Positions 1 through 11,645 of a stretch of DNA of 64,000 nt are shown in pieces. The first letter of the stretch is position 1. Each line of letters begins with the position of its first letter. A program made the translations under genes and the position numbers. Source of the stretch: Petunia secreta (Eukaryota; Streptophyta; Magnoliopsida; Solanales; Solanaceae); NCBI GenBank assembly GCA_029990175.1, contig JARKIP010000011.1:5642001-5706000 (forward strand), in the 5' to 3' direction. The notes below the pieces were generated by a model, which saw only the letters and a program-made list of their open reading frames with translations, was not told the DNA's origin and did no database searches.

Positions 1-201
1 TTTGCCAAAATCGAGCTCAAAAAATTATTTTTAATATTTATCGACAAGAAAAACTGAAACCTTCTTCCGATGCCTACCAAACGAGGTCTGATTTAGCTCA
101 AATTTTACAGACATGTCCTAATGGACCTTACGAATATTTTAAAATTATCGGCACGCCAATCGGAGTCTTAACTTCCGAAACGAGTGACCGAGGTCGTTTC
201 A
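1..201 (-). repeat. Partial 3' LTR of Tekay-A
   Basis: This is the first 201 bp, on the minus strand, of an LTR beginning TGAAACGACC. It matches about 7561-7762 nearly base for base apart from scattered substitutions. It is cut by the window edge. Confidence 0.9.
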
Positions 202-215
202 TTCTCCTCCACTTA
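202..215 (-). other. Polypurine tract of Tekay-A
   Basis: Minus-strand purine run TAAGTGGAGGAGAA lies immediately upstream of the 3' LTR, where plus-strand DNA synthesis is primed. A closely related run precedes the 3' LTR of Tekay-B. Confidence 0.75.
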
Positions 216-366
216 GACTCTCGTCGTCCTCGAACGAGCAAGAGTCTAAAATAGATTTCACACCTCTAATGAGAATGCTTACGCCAATTTTCAATGACAT
301 TTACTATGAAATCAAAATCATATACAATGATAAGAGCTTTTAGGCTTTAAAGATCAAGATCGAACC

Positions 367-3300
367 TTAATCAACGAAGAGGTGAGGATACCTCTCACGC
401 ATACTGGACTCAAGCTCCCAATTGTCCTCCTCACGAGGACGATTATTCCATCACACTCGAACCATCGGAATCTGCTTCGAACGAAGCTTCCGGACATCAC
501 GCGCAACTATAGCAACTGGTAACTCCTCGTAAGCCAGATTCACATCTAGCTGAGCAGGGTCTAATTCGATCACTTCGGAAGGATCTCGGATACACTTCCG
601 GAGCATCGATACATGGAAAACTGGGTGAACTGGCATAGAAGCTGGCAAGTCGAGCCGATAAGCTACCTTACCAATACGCTTCTCGATACGGAAAGGGCCA
701 ATCAACCTGGGACTAAGCTTTTCTTTCCCACCAAATCTCTTTACACCTCGCATCGGTGACACTTTCAGAAATACCATATCCCCGACCTCGAACTCTAAAT
801 TTCGGCTCCTCCGGTTCGAATATGAAATCTGTCTACTCTGGGCGGTCCGTAAATGATCCTGAATAACACGAACAACATCGAGAGTCTGACGAACCATATC
901 TGAACTCATCACCTCGACATCTCGAGACTCAAACCAGCCAATAAGAGAACGACATCGACGACCATATAAGGCCTCAAATGGAGCCATCTGAATGGAAGAC
1001 TGGTAGCTATTATTATAAAAGAACTATGCTAGCGCGAAATGATCATCCCAGTAACCCCCGAAGTCAAATGAACAAGCTCTCAACATGTCCTCCAGAATTT
1101 GAATAACCCGCTCGGACTGACCATCAATCTGAGGATGGAATGCTGTGCTAAGCTGCACCTGGGTCCCCAACTCTCTCTAAAAAGACTGCCAGAACTGAGA
1201 AGTAAACTGGGAACCACGATCTGAGATAATGGATACAGGAGTACCATGCATCCTAACCACCTGCTCAATGAAAATCCGGGCCAATCTCTAAGCTGAATCA
1301 GTAGTCTTTACAGGGATAAAGTGAGCTGATTTAGTTAGTCTGTCGACAATGACCCAGACTGAATCGTGGCGCCGCAGGATCTTTGGTAGACCAACTATAA
1401 AATCCATTGTGATGTGCTCCCACTTCCACTCGGGAAAGGGCAATGCCTGGGCTAACCCTGCTGGTCTCCGGTGCTCGAACTTAACCTGCCGACAGTACAA
1501 GCAACGAGATACATAATCAAATACATCTCTCTTCATCCCCTTCCACCAATATAGCTCTCGGAGGTCCTGATACATTTTTGTAATACCAGGATGAATAGAA
1601 TAGCGCGAGATATGAGCTTCACCGAGCACTAACTGCCTCAAATCCCCAACATCAGGAACACAGAGTCGACCATTAGACCGAAGAATTCTCTCTTAATCAA
1701 GCTCGAAGGAGGGAACTCCTCCACTTAGGCCACGACCACGCAACTCCTGCAGATGAGGATCCTCGAACTGTCTTCCCTTAATCTGATTGACTAAGAAAGA
1801 CTGAGCTGCAATACACGCTAAGACTCGACTGGAGTCTGGGAGAAGAAATCTCATGCTAGAGTCGCCAAGGGACTTCAATTCTCGGGCTAATGGTCTCATA
1901 TCAGCATAAAGAAAAGCCATGTTGCCCGTGGACTTCCTGCTAAAAGCATCTGCTGCCACGTTCGCCTTCCCAGGATGATAGTGGATGGTGAGATCGTAAT
2001 CTTTAATTAATTCAAGCCACCTCCGCAGTCGGCCGTTAAGATCTTTCTGAGAGAGAAGATACTGCAGACTCTTATGATCCGTATACATCTCATAAGGCTC
2101 GCCATAAAGATAATGCCTCCATATCTTCAAAGCGAAGACCACAGCTGCCAATTCTAAATCATGAGTCGGATAATTTTTCTCATTCGGCTTCAACTGTCTG
2201 GAAGCATAAGCAATTACCTTCCCGTACTGCATAAGAACACAACCAAGGCCCACACGAGATGCATCACAATAAACTACGTATCCACCGGTGCCCGAAGGAG
2301 GGGATAACACTGGAGCTGAAGTCAATAAGGCCTTAAGCTTCTAGAAGCTGGCCTCACACTCATCGGACCATCGAAACTGAACCGCCTTCTGCGTCAGGCG
2401 AGTCAGGGGAGCTGCAATAGTAGAGAACTTTTCTTCAAACCTCCGATAATAACCTATCAATCCAAGAAAGCTGCGAATCTCCGTCAGAGTGGTAGGACGA
2501 GGCCATTTCTGCACTGCTTCAATCTTCTTCGGATCAACCTTGATACCCTCACTAGATACCACGTGACCCAAAAATACCACAGAATCAAGCTAGAACTCAC
2601 ATTTCGAGAACTTGGCATATAACTTACGATCACGAAGGGTCTGAAGAACAACCCTCAGATGATAATCATGCTCCTCGCGACTACGAGAATAAATAAGAAT
2701 ATCATCAATGAAAACAATGACAAAGGAATCAAGGAATTGCTTAAATACCTGGTTCATGAGATCCATAAAGGCTGCAGGGGCATTAGTCAGCCCAAAAGAC
2801 ATAACTAGGAACTCATAATGGCCGTAACGAGTCCTAAAAGCAGACTTCGAGATATCTGACTCGCGAATCTTTAGCTGATGATAACCAGATCGCAGATCGA
2901 TCTTTGAAAAGAATTTGGCACCCTGCAACTGATCAAACAAATCATCAATGTGAGGCAGCGGGTACTTGTTCTTAATGGTGACCTTATTTAGCTGACGATA
3001 ATCAATACACATCCGCATAGTCCCATCTTACTTTTTCACGAATAGAAAAGAAGCACCTCATGGAGAAATACTCGGCCTGATGAACCCCTTATCAAGCAAA
3101 TCTTGCAACTGCTCCTTCAACTCTGATGGGGCCATGCGATAAGGAGGGATAGAAATAGGCTGAGTCCCCGGCACAATATCAATGCCAAACTCGATCTCTC
3201 GATCAGGAGGAAGTCCTGGAAAATCATCTGGAAACACGTTGGGGAACTCCCTAACGACAAGAATGGAATCAAGAGATGGAATCTCCAGAGTGGTATCTCA

Positions 3301-3891
3301 AACCATGGCAAGATACGCTGAACACCCTTTATCCATCATCCGCTTTGCCTTCAGGAAAGAAATAACATGCCCTATGGGTGGTAAATAAGAGCCCTGCCAC
3401 ACCACCGGTGCTGAACAAGGAAGAGACAACTGAAGAGACTTGGCATGACAATATAATGTGGCATGACACGACGCCAACCAATCCATGCCAGTAATAATAT
3501 CAAAATCAACCATATCTAGGATTAGAAGATCTACTAGTGTCCGACCCCCAAAAGATATGGTACAAGCTGGATAAACTCTATTCACAATGATAATGTCTCC
3601 AATAGGAGTAGAAACACATAATGGATCACGAAGATGCATATAATCAACATGAAAGCCCGAAGCAAAATAAGGAGATACATAAGAATATGTAGACCCCGGA
3701 TCCACCAAAGAATATGCATCTAGACCACAAACAAATAAAATACCTGTAACAACAGCTGGGAATGCCTTGGCATCCTGCCTGGCCGGCAATGCATATAACT
3801 GTCTCTGCGGCTGAGCTGAGCCGCTACCCTGACGACCACCTCTAGAGGGACCACTGCCCACGTCCACGACCTCTACCGGGTGGTGGTGCAC
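367..3891 (-). pseudogene. Tekay-A pol remnant (protease, RT, RNase H, integrase, chromodomain)
   Basis: Read from 3891 downwards. The retropepsin motif DPGSTYSYVS lies near 3700. RT (about 3160-2340) keeps the catalytic box FIDDILIYS near 2700. RNase H (about 2300-1930) keeps YCDAS, an acidic HDLEL helix and TDHKS. Integrase (about 1640-640) has the HHCC zinc finger, the MDF aspartate, SDRG and SER. A chromodomain follows (about 530-380) and is cut by a TGA near 451. Other in-frame stops lie near 3060, 3025, 2590, 2341, 1693, 1287, 1180 and 1030; several look like TGG to TAG/TGA or CAG to TAG changes. Catalytic residues are largely preserved, so decay seems to be mostly nonsense. No full-length polyprotein can be made. 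Confidence 0.92.
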
Positions 3892-5334
3892 CTCTAGCTG
3901 GCTGAGACCCTAGAGGGGCACCCTGAGGCTGCTGTTGCATAGGCGGTGGAAGGCGAGGGAAAGGGCGGCTACTACCCTGCTGAAGGAGATAAGGGCAATC
4001 CTTCTTATGATGTCCGGACAGATAAAGCACCCTGGAGCAAATCTACGCCGATCAAACTGAGACTGATCTCGCGGGCGAAACCAAAACTGACCCTGTGAAG
4101 AAGTAGGCGCGTTCTGAGAACCACGCGCTGGAAACTGAGCTGGTCTGACAGGAGGCCTACTATGCTGCTGATAACTCCTACCTCCATACGAGGTACTAGA
4201 ATGCCCTGGACCACGAGATCTCTTACTCTCCCGCTCTAACTCCTCCATCTCATATCTATGATAGGCCTCATACCTCCTGGCAATATCAACAGCGACATCA
4301 AATAGAGTACCAGCCTCAATCTCACGAGCCATCTAGGACCGCAAATAAGGAGAAAGCCCATCAATAAAATGTCTGACTCTCTTAGAGGGCTCCTGCAAGA
4401 GATCTGGAGCATAGCTGGACATCTCTGAAAACAAAAGCTCGTACTCCGTGACTGACAGGTTACCCTGTCCAATCCTCTAAAACTGTCTCATCTTCTCATC
4501 CTGCTGACTGCGAGGGAAAAACTTCTCCATGAATCGATGGGAGAACTCACTCCGGGTCAGCTTAGGTAAGCCCTGCCTAACTGATTGGAGTGCGATCCAC
4601 CAAGCTAAAACCGGACCCTCAAGCTGGTAGGAAGTATAATCAGCTCCATACGGCTCAAGATATCCAAGGGCCTCTAAAATATGCTGACATTGATCAAGAA
4701 ACTCACGAGGCTTAAGCTTATCTAATTTCTGACCAGGGAACTTCGGAGGACTAAGTCGGGTAAAATAATGCAACCTTGCCGGATCATCAACCTGACCTGC
4801 TACCTGGACTGGCTGACTAGCCTGAGCAACCGGAGGTACAACACCCGCTACCTCTAGAACATAACCACCTCGAACATGAACTGCTGGGGCTACATGTAGA
4901 GCTAGAATGGGGGCTCCCTGAAACTGAGAACCAATATCTACCGCAGCCTGCGGAGCTGCCTGAGGGATAAGAGCATCTACAGCAGCCTGAGGAATAGGAG
5001 CATCTACAGCAGCCTGAGGAATATGAGCATCTACGGCAGCCTGAGGAATAGGAGGTCCCTTGGGCATCTGCGTCGCTAAGAATCTCATAAAAGCGTCATG
5101 AAGTGCGGGGGGAACGAATAAGCCCTGCTCCCCCTGCCCAGCAAAAGCTGGCACTACAGGAACCTCTGCAGCAGGATCAACATGATCCAGCATCCTCGCG
5201 GCCTGGAAAACTCTACCTCTGCCTCGACCACGACCTCTACCGCGGCCAACAGCACCACCTGGCGGAGCAGCAGGCATAGGGGCGATCGCTGGCTCCTCCG
5301 CCTCTCGCTGAACATTCGCGCGCGTTCTCACCAT
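3842..5334 (-). pseudogene. Tekay-A gag remnant
   Basis: Gag starts at the ATG at 5334 (MVRTRANVQ), followed by a Gly/Arg-rich stretch GRGRGRGRGR, a proline/alanine-rich linker with 9-residue repeats, and the capsid-like retrotransposon gag domain (about 4770-4330, with ALAWW-like and FMEKFFP motifs). TAG stops interrupt the frame at about 4474-4476 and 4333. A CCHC zinc knuckle (about 4030-3980; HHKKDCP remains) sits in a different frame from the upstream part, so there is also a frameshift. Gag packages element RNA in cytoplasmic particles; this copy cannot make full-length protein. Confidence 0.88.
4962..5042 (-). repeat. 27-bp tandem repeat inside Tekay-A gag
   Basis: Three adjacent 27-bp units (4962-4988, 4989-5015, 5016-5042) and a partial fourth encode the nine-residue repeat IPQAAVDAx in the linker before the capsid domain. 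Units differ by only one to three bases, so the expansion is recent. The length keeps frame. Confidence 0.85.
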
Positions 5335-5513
5335 TTACTCCGGAGAATAAAAAATATTTAATTTCAGGTAAGAAGACTCACGCACGACGAGGAAAGAAAG
5401 AAGGGAAACTGCCTAAATGCCACCATAGCCTCTCGTAGATAGGTACGGACATCTCTGCCCGATCAGCAAGACTCTATTAGACACTGTCATGATATGGAAA
5501 GACTCCAAACCTC

Positions 5514-5525
5514 GCTCTGATACCA
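5514..5525 (-). other. Primer binding site of Tekay-A (tRNA-iMet type)
   Basis: The minus strand reads TGGTATCAGAGC two bases after the 5' LTR end. This is the usual plant PBS complementary to the 3' end of initiator tRNA-Met. Confidence 0.9.
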
Positions 5526-6185
5526 ACTGACACGACCCGACTTCTCGGTTAGGCCATGCGGGCACCCGACCACCTCCCCAAAACCTGTCGGGCGAACCCT
5601 ATTGACTGAATCGATATAAATTATGAAGAATTATCCTGAAATGAAAATGAACCAAACTTTAACAACATAAGATAACTCTCAAGGATAGACAAACATACAA
5701 ACTGTCTGAATAATACAAATAACTACCCAAAAGACACATTTTTAAAGGTTTCCAGATCAGACATCTAAGAAAGCCAAAAGATATACACACCTCCCAAAGG
5801 GAGCAAAAGTAAGGAAAACTATAATATCTGAAGTTGGTGGCCGCAATGAACAGGATGGCTCACCGTAGACAACTGAAAACGTACCACTCCTCAATCACGA
5901 CGCGACTGGCTGGGTCCTGGAGCAGAATCTGCCGAACGAAAAGAAAACACAAGAACAAATAGGGGTGAGTCATAAAGACTCAATAAGTGCGAACAAACTG
6001 GAAACCTCGAAATATAGATACGCTAGTCAGGAAAACGGAACCAGACAACAATCAACAAATAAGCAATGCACATATAAGCAGAACAGTAGTCATGTACAGA
6101 AAATCTACACAATAGTATGAAATAAAATGGAATGAGATGAAATGAAATGAGATGCAAAGGGTCACATGTGCTCGTAATCCCATCC

Positions 6186-6383
6186 CGAAGCGGAATACTC
6201 CTGCATTCGAGGGGAATCCAATCTGCTAACCAACTAGAGTGGAATACTCCTGCTCCTGGGGCGGAATACTCTTGCACCCGATATAATATAAATCAGAGGC
6301 GGAATCCTCCTGCACTCTCCTAGGGTGGAATACTCCTGCACCCGATAAAATGTAAAGCTGAGACGGAATACTCTTGCACTCAG
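6186..6383 (-). repeat. Six-unit hairpin array in the Tekay-A LTR leader
   Basis: The core TGCARGAGTATTCC (minus strand) recurs about six times at variable spacing. Each copy is bracketed by a short inverted repeat whose sequence differs between units: CGAA/TTCG (6186-6209), GAG/CTC (6237-6255, weak), GGG/CCC (6258-6279), AGAG/CTCT (6295-6318), GGGT/ACCC (6323-6343) and CTGAG/CTCAG (6358-6383). A constant loop with changing but complementary stems is the signature of a conserved RNA structure. No function is known to me. Confidence 0.75.
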
Positions 6384-6902
6384 TATGATATGCAATGTAA
6401 TGCATCTGAATGCAATGTGATGCAATAATAACCCTTCAACGGCGCGGGACTCTCATCGACAGCCGGGAAGTAGATGCCAACTCAAAGCCAAAGTACAATA
6501 CTCAGATTCTCAATGCAATACCAATAACAGGACATAACATATAATATAGAATGTAAATCCAAAGCTAAGGTGTAATGAGTACGCCTATCGGCAGCTACAT
6601 ACGTAAGGAACACGTGGTAGAAAATCCACGAGGCCAAGTGCCTCCAAAGAAATGGATATAAACACTTACCGTATTCTAAAGTTTCCCCGTTATTCAACAA
6701 CTGCTTTTTCCTTTGGATTAACTGCCAAACGATCCCGCTCTATTCAATAAGCAGAAAATTATATCAAATAAAGCTAAAGGCTTCATTCCTTATGTCTTAG
6801 GACAATCCAGTTAGGAACCTGATACCCCACTCGCATACGCAATACGCAGGCCAGGCCTATGTACAGAGTTCAAAGTCCCATAACCAAACCCTAAATAAAT
6901 TT

Positions 6903-6910
6903 TATTTATA
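6903..6910 (-). promoter_or_regulatory. TATA-like box of the Tekay-A LTR
   Basis: The minus strand reads TATAAATA. It would place the transcript start near 6875, leaving about 1.3 kb of R/U5 leader before the PBS. The start site is inferred only. Confidence 0.5.
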
Positions 6911-8269
6911 TGTTGTGCATAACTCACTGAGTACGAATATATAATCATTTCCATCATCGGGGTCCAATTGACCCTTTAAACTATCAATTTAAGTCATTAC
7001 GGCGATGTCTAATATCCCTATTTTTACCGTAAAAGTATATTCAAACACACGTAATAAGTTAAGATAATGAGTTAACATCATTACCTGGATATTTGGGGTA
7101 GAAATTCCACTATTTTTCCACCTCTTTTTCCCTTTTTTTTCTTTCTTTTCTAACTTTTCTCTTCTCTGTATTTGTTGTAATTTTTCTGCCTATATCTCGT
7201 ACTAGATGCTTCTAGGGGGATTAAATCCCTTAGCAACCAACCTTATCAATTTAAGTGTTTTTTTAATAATAAATCCGCTACGACGATTAAAATTTAAATG
7301 GAACCTTACAGAAGTCGAAATGATCCTAAATTTTTCAAGTAAGTTATACAAAATATATGTAACACACTCACGAAGACAGATCTCAAATCGGACTCCCAAA
7401 ACTCAAGGTGCGAATTTAAAAAAAAAAGGTCAAATTATTTAACTTTCGGCATTTTAGCAGAAACTAGCCGAACAACATCGAAATTCACTTTCGGAAAATC
7501 ACCAAAGTCACAAATAATCATACGAACCTAACGGCGCTTTCGGATTACGAATCGGAGCTCATTCGCCAAAACCGAGCTCAAAAATCTCTTTTTAATATTT
7601 ATCGACAATAAAAACTGAAACCTTCTTCCGATGCCTACCGAACGAGGTCTGAGTTAGCTCAAATTTTACAGACAGGTCCTAATGGACCTTACAAATATTT
7701 TAAAATTATCGGCACGCCAATCAAAGTGCTAACTTCCGAAACGACTGACCGAGATCGTTTCACACTGTTTAGAGGAAAAATTCATTGTAACCAGTAAACC
7801 ACTTTCTAATCGCATAAAAAGGCCTCTATTGTTCTATCATCTCTTCTTATCTATACCTGAGCCCACTTCCACCTAAAAAGAGAACAAATTAAAGGATAAA
7901 ACAAGTCTAATTCAATTTTGTTGTTTTGATTTATTAATTTGAGTATGAATTCAAGCTTCAAATGGTTGTCTACTACTTGGTTACACATTTCCAAAGACCT
8001 AAAACCTAGTAGATATGTACACATTTTCAAAGACCTTAAACCTATTACGTACGGCCATAGAAGAGAAAATAACGTAAGCACACAAACAACTCAAAGTCGA
8101 AATATTCCAATACTCCTGGGAATTGAATAAATAAATAGATAAAAGTTGTTTTTAAATTCAAGGATGTAGCTTGATCAACCGAATTGATCAGTTTGACCAA
8201 GAGGGTCATGACAAAGTCAAACCTTGAAAGTAGAAGAAAAAAAGGTGTATCAAATGTTTGTGATTAATA

Positions 8270-8528
8270 CTCCCTCCGTTCCAAAATAATTGTCACAGTT
8301 CGGATTTCGAGAGTCAAACGAGTTTAGCTTTGACCGTAATATTTTTATATGTCTTTTAAATATTTTGAATTATTAATTATTGTGACTTATAGTACTTTTT
8401 ATGTAGTTTCTAAATATATAAACATCGTTACAAAAAACTTAAAGATTATATGTTTAAATTCACGGTCAAAATAAACTCGTTTGACTCTCGAAATCCGAAC
8501 TGTGACAATCATTTTGGAACAGAGGGAG
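8270..8528. mobile_element. Stowaway MITE (Tc1/mariner type)
   Basis: This 259-bp element runs from CTCCCTCCGTTCC to GGAACAGAGGGAG and is flanked by TA on both sides (8268-8269, 8529-8530), the Tc1/mariner target duplication. The inverted repeats extend well beyond the tips: the first about 65 bp (TTCGGATTTCGAGAGTCAAACG) mirror the last. It has no coding capacity and would be mobilised in trans. Confidence 0.92.
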
Positions 8529-8872
8529 TAGCAAAAAGTGGTCCCCAAAAAATGCGAAATAGAAGAGCAAAATCATCTTAGCAAATGGAATGATCGATGA
8601 TAGCTAGTCAAGGACTTCGGAATTTGGCTAGAGAACTTACAACTAAACTACTATATATAATAAAGGAAATTGTAGGGGGAAAATTTAAAAGAAATCTGAA
8701 AAGAAGATAATCTCTTAAATTTTGAAATTCACCAAGAACATATCAAGTGAATTAACAGATGTTAGTTTAGGTAGAAAATGTATCTAGAACCAGCTCAAAT
8801 GACTACATTAGTTACAACATCCTCGTTCAAGTTTACCTATTAATACATACGATATGACAAATTTTATAAATA

Positions 8873-9112
8873 CTCTTCCTTCCTTTGTCTTAATTTAAAT
8901 GTCTTAATTTGAGAGTTTAAAATATATAAAAAAAAAATTAATCTTATGGTCCTAAATTAAAATATGTGTAATGTACTAAAATATTTATTGAATTTTGTGA
9001 TTTTAGATTTACCATGTATGGTGTTTATATCAACTTTTTAAATATAAAAAAAGACACTATATTTGGAACACATTAAAAAAAAAAATAAGACGTTAAATTG
9101 GGATCCAGGGAG
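8873..9112. mobile_element. Degenerate Stowaway-like MITE
   Basis: The left end CTCTTCCTTCCTTTGTCTTA and right end TAAGACGTTAAATTGG...AGGGAG are imperfect inverted repeats of the Stowaway class. TA precedes the left end; the right TA is not preserved. It is about 240 bp, AT-rich and non-coding, and older than the neighbour at 8270. Confidence 0.7.
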
Positions 9113-10505
9113 TCCATCTAATTCATTTTGTACGGATTACATTTACGTGAAACATGGAGGAGGGGGCAGAAGCAATTGAAAAAGTCCATGACCACGAGAG
9201 ATATTTATAAATTTGAATCTTCGATCGAAAATTAAGTATAAAATTACGGCAGAATCCCTCATCAATTGTCTTTATGTGTATTAAGTGTGATCAAAACAAA
9301 AAAAGACGTCACCCATTTTCTGGGGTAGACACTTTCTCCATAGCCGTGACTCGTCTCTCTTAGGCCATATATACTTTACTAGCGGCAATAGGCCTGTGTC
9401 GGCACATACCAAGGTCAGTAATAAAATTAAAATTATATTTTTTTAGATTATCAAAGAGCCTTCTTTTTATTTCGTATGTGTCAACTATTGATTCTACGCT
9501 ATCAAAGCGTGCTAACAGCAGAAATGCAAGTACATCTGCAGTAATACCGCATCGTTGATAAAGAACCTTTATTGTTTTTCTCTTTAATCACTTTGAATTT
9601 ATTACTTAAACAGTCATTAATTATTGAAAATAAATGAACAAAATCACTATTTTCTCTCGTATAAGAAAATATATTAAATGTCACCGTTCTTTCTCTCCTA
9701 TAAGAAAAGTCACTTTTTTATTTTTAAAATTTCAAAGATTATCCATCCACTTTTTAATGATGTGTCGCATGAGTTTTCGGTCAATAAAAAAAATATTATT
9801 TCCAGCACATTCTAATCAAGAACCTAACCTAATCTATCATCTTTAATATGCTAAATAAATTTCTGGAAACCCCTTTGTTTAATCACAATCTCACTCGCAA
9901 CACTGCAAATTCTACACTTTTGAAAACTATAACAATCATTCAGCTACTTTGTAGAACTGGCTATGTTCCAACTAATAGCCGTAGTGGCAACTCGGTTGGT
10001 AAATTGCTAGAAGAATAGCTATATTATCAATTCACCACCCTACAATATAAAAGGTGTGATGTGCAAATTCAGGCCATACTTTCAGGTCAGAACCCTAAAA
10101 GTGGATACTTGACTAACAAGCTACCCAAGATTAACATGGCTACTTGATTAATATTTTCAGGTCAGAACCCTAAAAATGGCTACTTGATTAACATTTCTAA
10201 AGTAGCTATACAGAAAGTGACTATATTTCAGTTTACAGACCAAAAGGAGCACACAGGACTACAGAAGCTCCTTTCGCGTCTATATATACGTACTAATAAT
10301 TTGTATACCAGTGATAAATAAAAATTTACTAGAATATTGTTCCGAAAAGAGGAAGAAATTAAACAAAGAAGAAGAGAAATGGGAAACTGCTGGCCACAGC
10401 CCGTACATAATCATTAGCTCTGGCAAGCTTTCTTAATCTCCAGCAGGTACATAAACCTTGTTATGTACTTCTGCTCTTCTCTCTCAACAAATTTTATCAT
10501 AAAGA

Positions 10506-10775
10506 TCATTACTAGAAATTATGTATTTTCCGACCTCCAAAACAGTCGGATATCGGTTGGTTAGCCGACTGACATCCAACCAAAATGGGCAGTCGGAAAA
10601 CTGCTGATTCACTACGACCAAAGTCTGGTCAAACAACAGTCGGTTAAGTGTTCTTGAGGGATCAATTTCTTTAAAAATATTCGACCAATTTGATCGGTCG
10701 AAGCAATTTTTGGGGAAAAATTTACCCACATTTCCAACCTGCAAAAAAAAAATTTGTAATTTGAGCTCCACCACT
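10506..10775. mobile_element. CACTA (En/Spm)-like terminus, other end not found
   Basis: CATTACTAGAAATTATG resembles a decayed CACTA terminal repeat (CACTACAAGAAATTATG-like). It is followed within 200 bp by repeated short motifs CAGTCGG, CCGACT and GGTCGA in both orientations, like the subterminal transposase-binding repeats of En/Spm elements. The opposite terminus was not found; Retand-1 may have split this element. A 96-codon minus-strand ORF here is probably chance. Confidence 0.5.
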
Positions 10776-11062
10776 TGTCAATTCAGTACAATCCAGCCTT
10801 TCAAACAGTTCATTAAACTATAATACACAAACACTTTAATAATAAATCTACTAAATCTTCCATACACTTACTTTAAATCCTAAACATAAAGGTACATAAC
10901 ACTTATGTCAAATCCAAATCCAAAGTTTCACAACTAACACTTAAAGGAACATGCAACATAAAGTCTAAACAAAGGACATTAACAAACCAACATAAAGTCA
11001 CACAATACATGTGCCAAAACCAAGTCTAGTACAAACAAAGTCTTTCTTTTCATAATAACATC

Positions 11063-11374
11063 TTAATAGAGGTAGGGAAAAAAATTAGGTAACATTATGT
11101 CAAGAATTTCTTGTCGAACTGCACGCAATCCAACTACTTCATCCAAGTCCAATTTTGGTACCATATCAATTGAGTCTTCGATCGTATCTTGAACCATTTC
11201 AATTGAGTCTTCGATCGTATCTTGAACCATTTCAATTGAGTCTTCGATCGTATCTTGAATAATTTCAATTGAGTCTTCAACGTTGTTATCCATGATATAT
11301 TTGATCTTAATGGAAGAGATAAAAAAATCAATTAAAAATAATTCAAACACAACAAATTTAAGTTCATAAATCAT
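11063..11374 (-). other. Short repeat-containing ORF, unrecognised
   Basis: A 103-codon minus-strand ORF whose middle is an 11-residue repeat (QDTIEDSIEMV). A plausible ATG is at about 11294 (MDNNVEDSIE). The flanks are AT-rich. I recognise no family. It lies downstream of the CACTA-like terminus and might be part of an element's gene, or chance coding in a minisatellite whose period (33 bp) keeps frame. Confidence 0.25.
11167..11278. repeat. 33-bp minisatellite
   Basis: Units start at 11167, 11200, 11233 and 11266, exactly 33 bp apart, each beginning CAATTGAGTCTTC. The first two full units are identical and later ones diverge slightly, so the expansion is recent. Confidence 0.9.
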
Positions 11375-11645
11375 ATTAATTCTACTTCAATAATTCTAAG
11401 TTCATCAATCATACTAGTTCCAAGTTCATCAACCATCGTAAATCTAAGTTCATCAATTCATCACATAATATTACGGTGCCTTAACTAATTAATTTAGTCA
11501 AATAAAATAATAGAATAATAAGTGTAGCACACATCTAGATAATCTTCCTTTTAGCTTAAAAATGATTAAATATATGATAGAATATGCGTTTTCTTCTTCA
11601 CTCATTGTTCTAAATTTACTCAAATTACTAATCCTAATTTTCTAT

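Larger units (their letters stand above)
1..7762 (-). mobile_element. Tekay-A: Ty3/gypsy chromovirus, minus strand, 3' end outside window
   Basis: The order read on the minus strand is 5' LTR (7762-5528), tRNA-iMet-type PBS, gag, protease, RT, RNase H, integrase, chromodomain, polypurine tract and the first 201 bp of the 3' LTR. Bases 1-201 match the right end of the 5' LTR (about 7561-7762) with few differences. The order of domains, the arginine/glycine-rich start of Gag and a C-terminal chromodomain place it in the Tekay/Del chromoviruses, which are known to target heterochromatin. About ten in-frame stops and at least one frameshift make it non-autonomous. The target-site duplication cannot be checked because the 3' end lies outside the window. 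Confidence 0.93.
5528..7762 (-). repeat. 5' LTR of Tekay-A (2235 bp)
   Basis: The LTR begins TG at 7762 and ends CA at 5528 on the minus strand. Its edge is fixed by the match to bases 1-201 and by the adjacent PBS. A TATA-like box lies at 6903-6910 and a tandem hairpin array at 6186-6383, that is, in the predicted transcribed leader. ORFs drawn through it on either strand are chance. Confidence 0.92.
7763..10505. other. Gene-free region with MITEs
   Basis: I see no coding region. It holds the two Stowaway-type elements listed separately, a 36-bp imperfect tandem duplication at 7982-8053 (ACACATTT.CAAAGACCT motif), and a direct repeat of about 30 bp (TTCAGGTCAGAACCCTAAAA) near 10080 and 10157. 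The remainder is AT-rich and unrecognised. Confidence 0.6.

Noticed and set aside
7202..7442. ORFs on both strands in the Tekay-A LTR
   Set aside because: They lie in LTR U3 sequence, overlap each other antiparallel and match no family.
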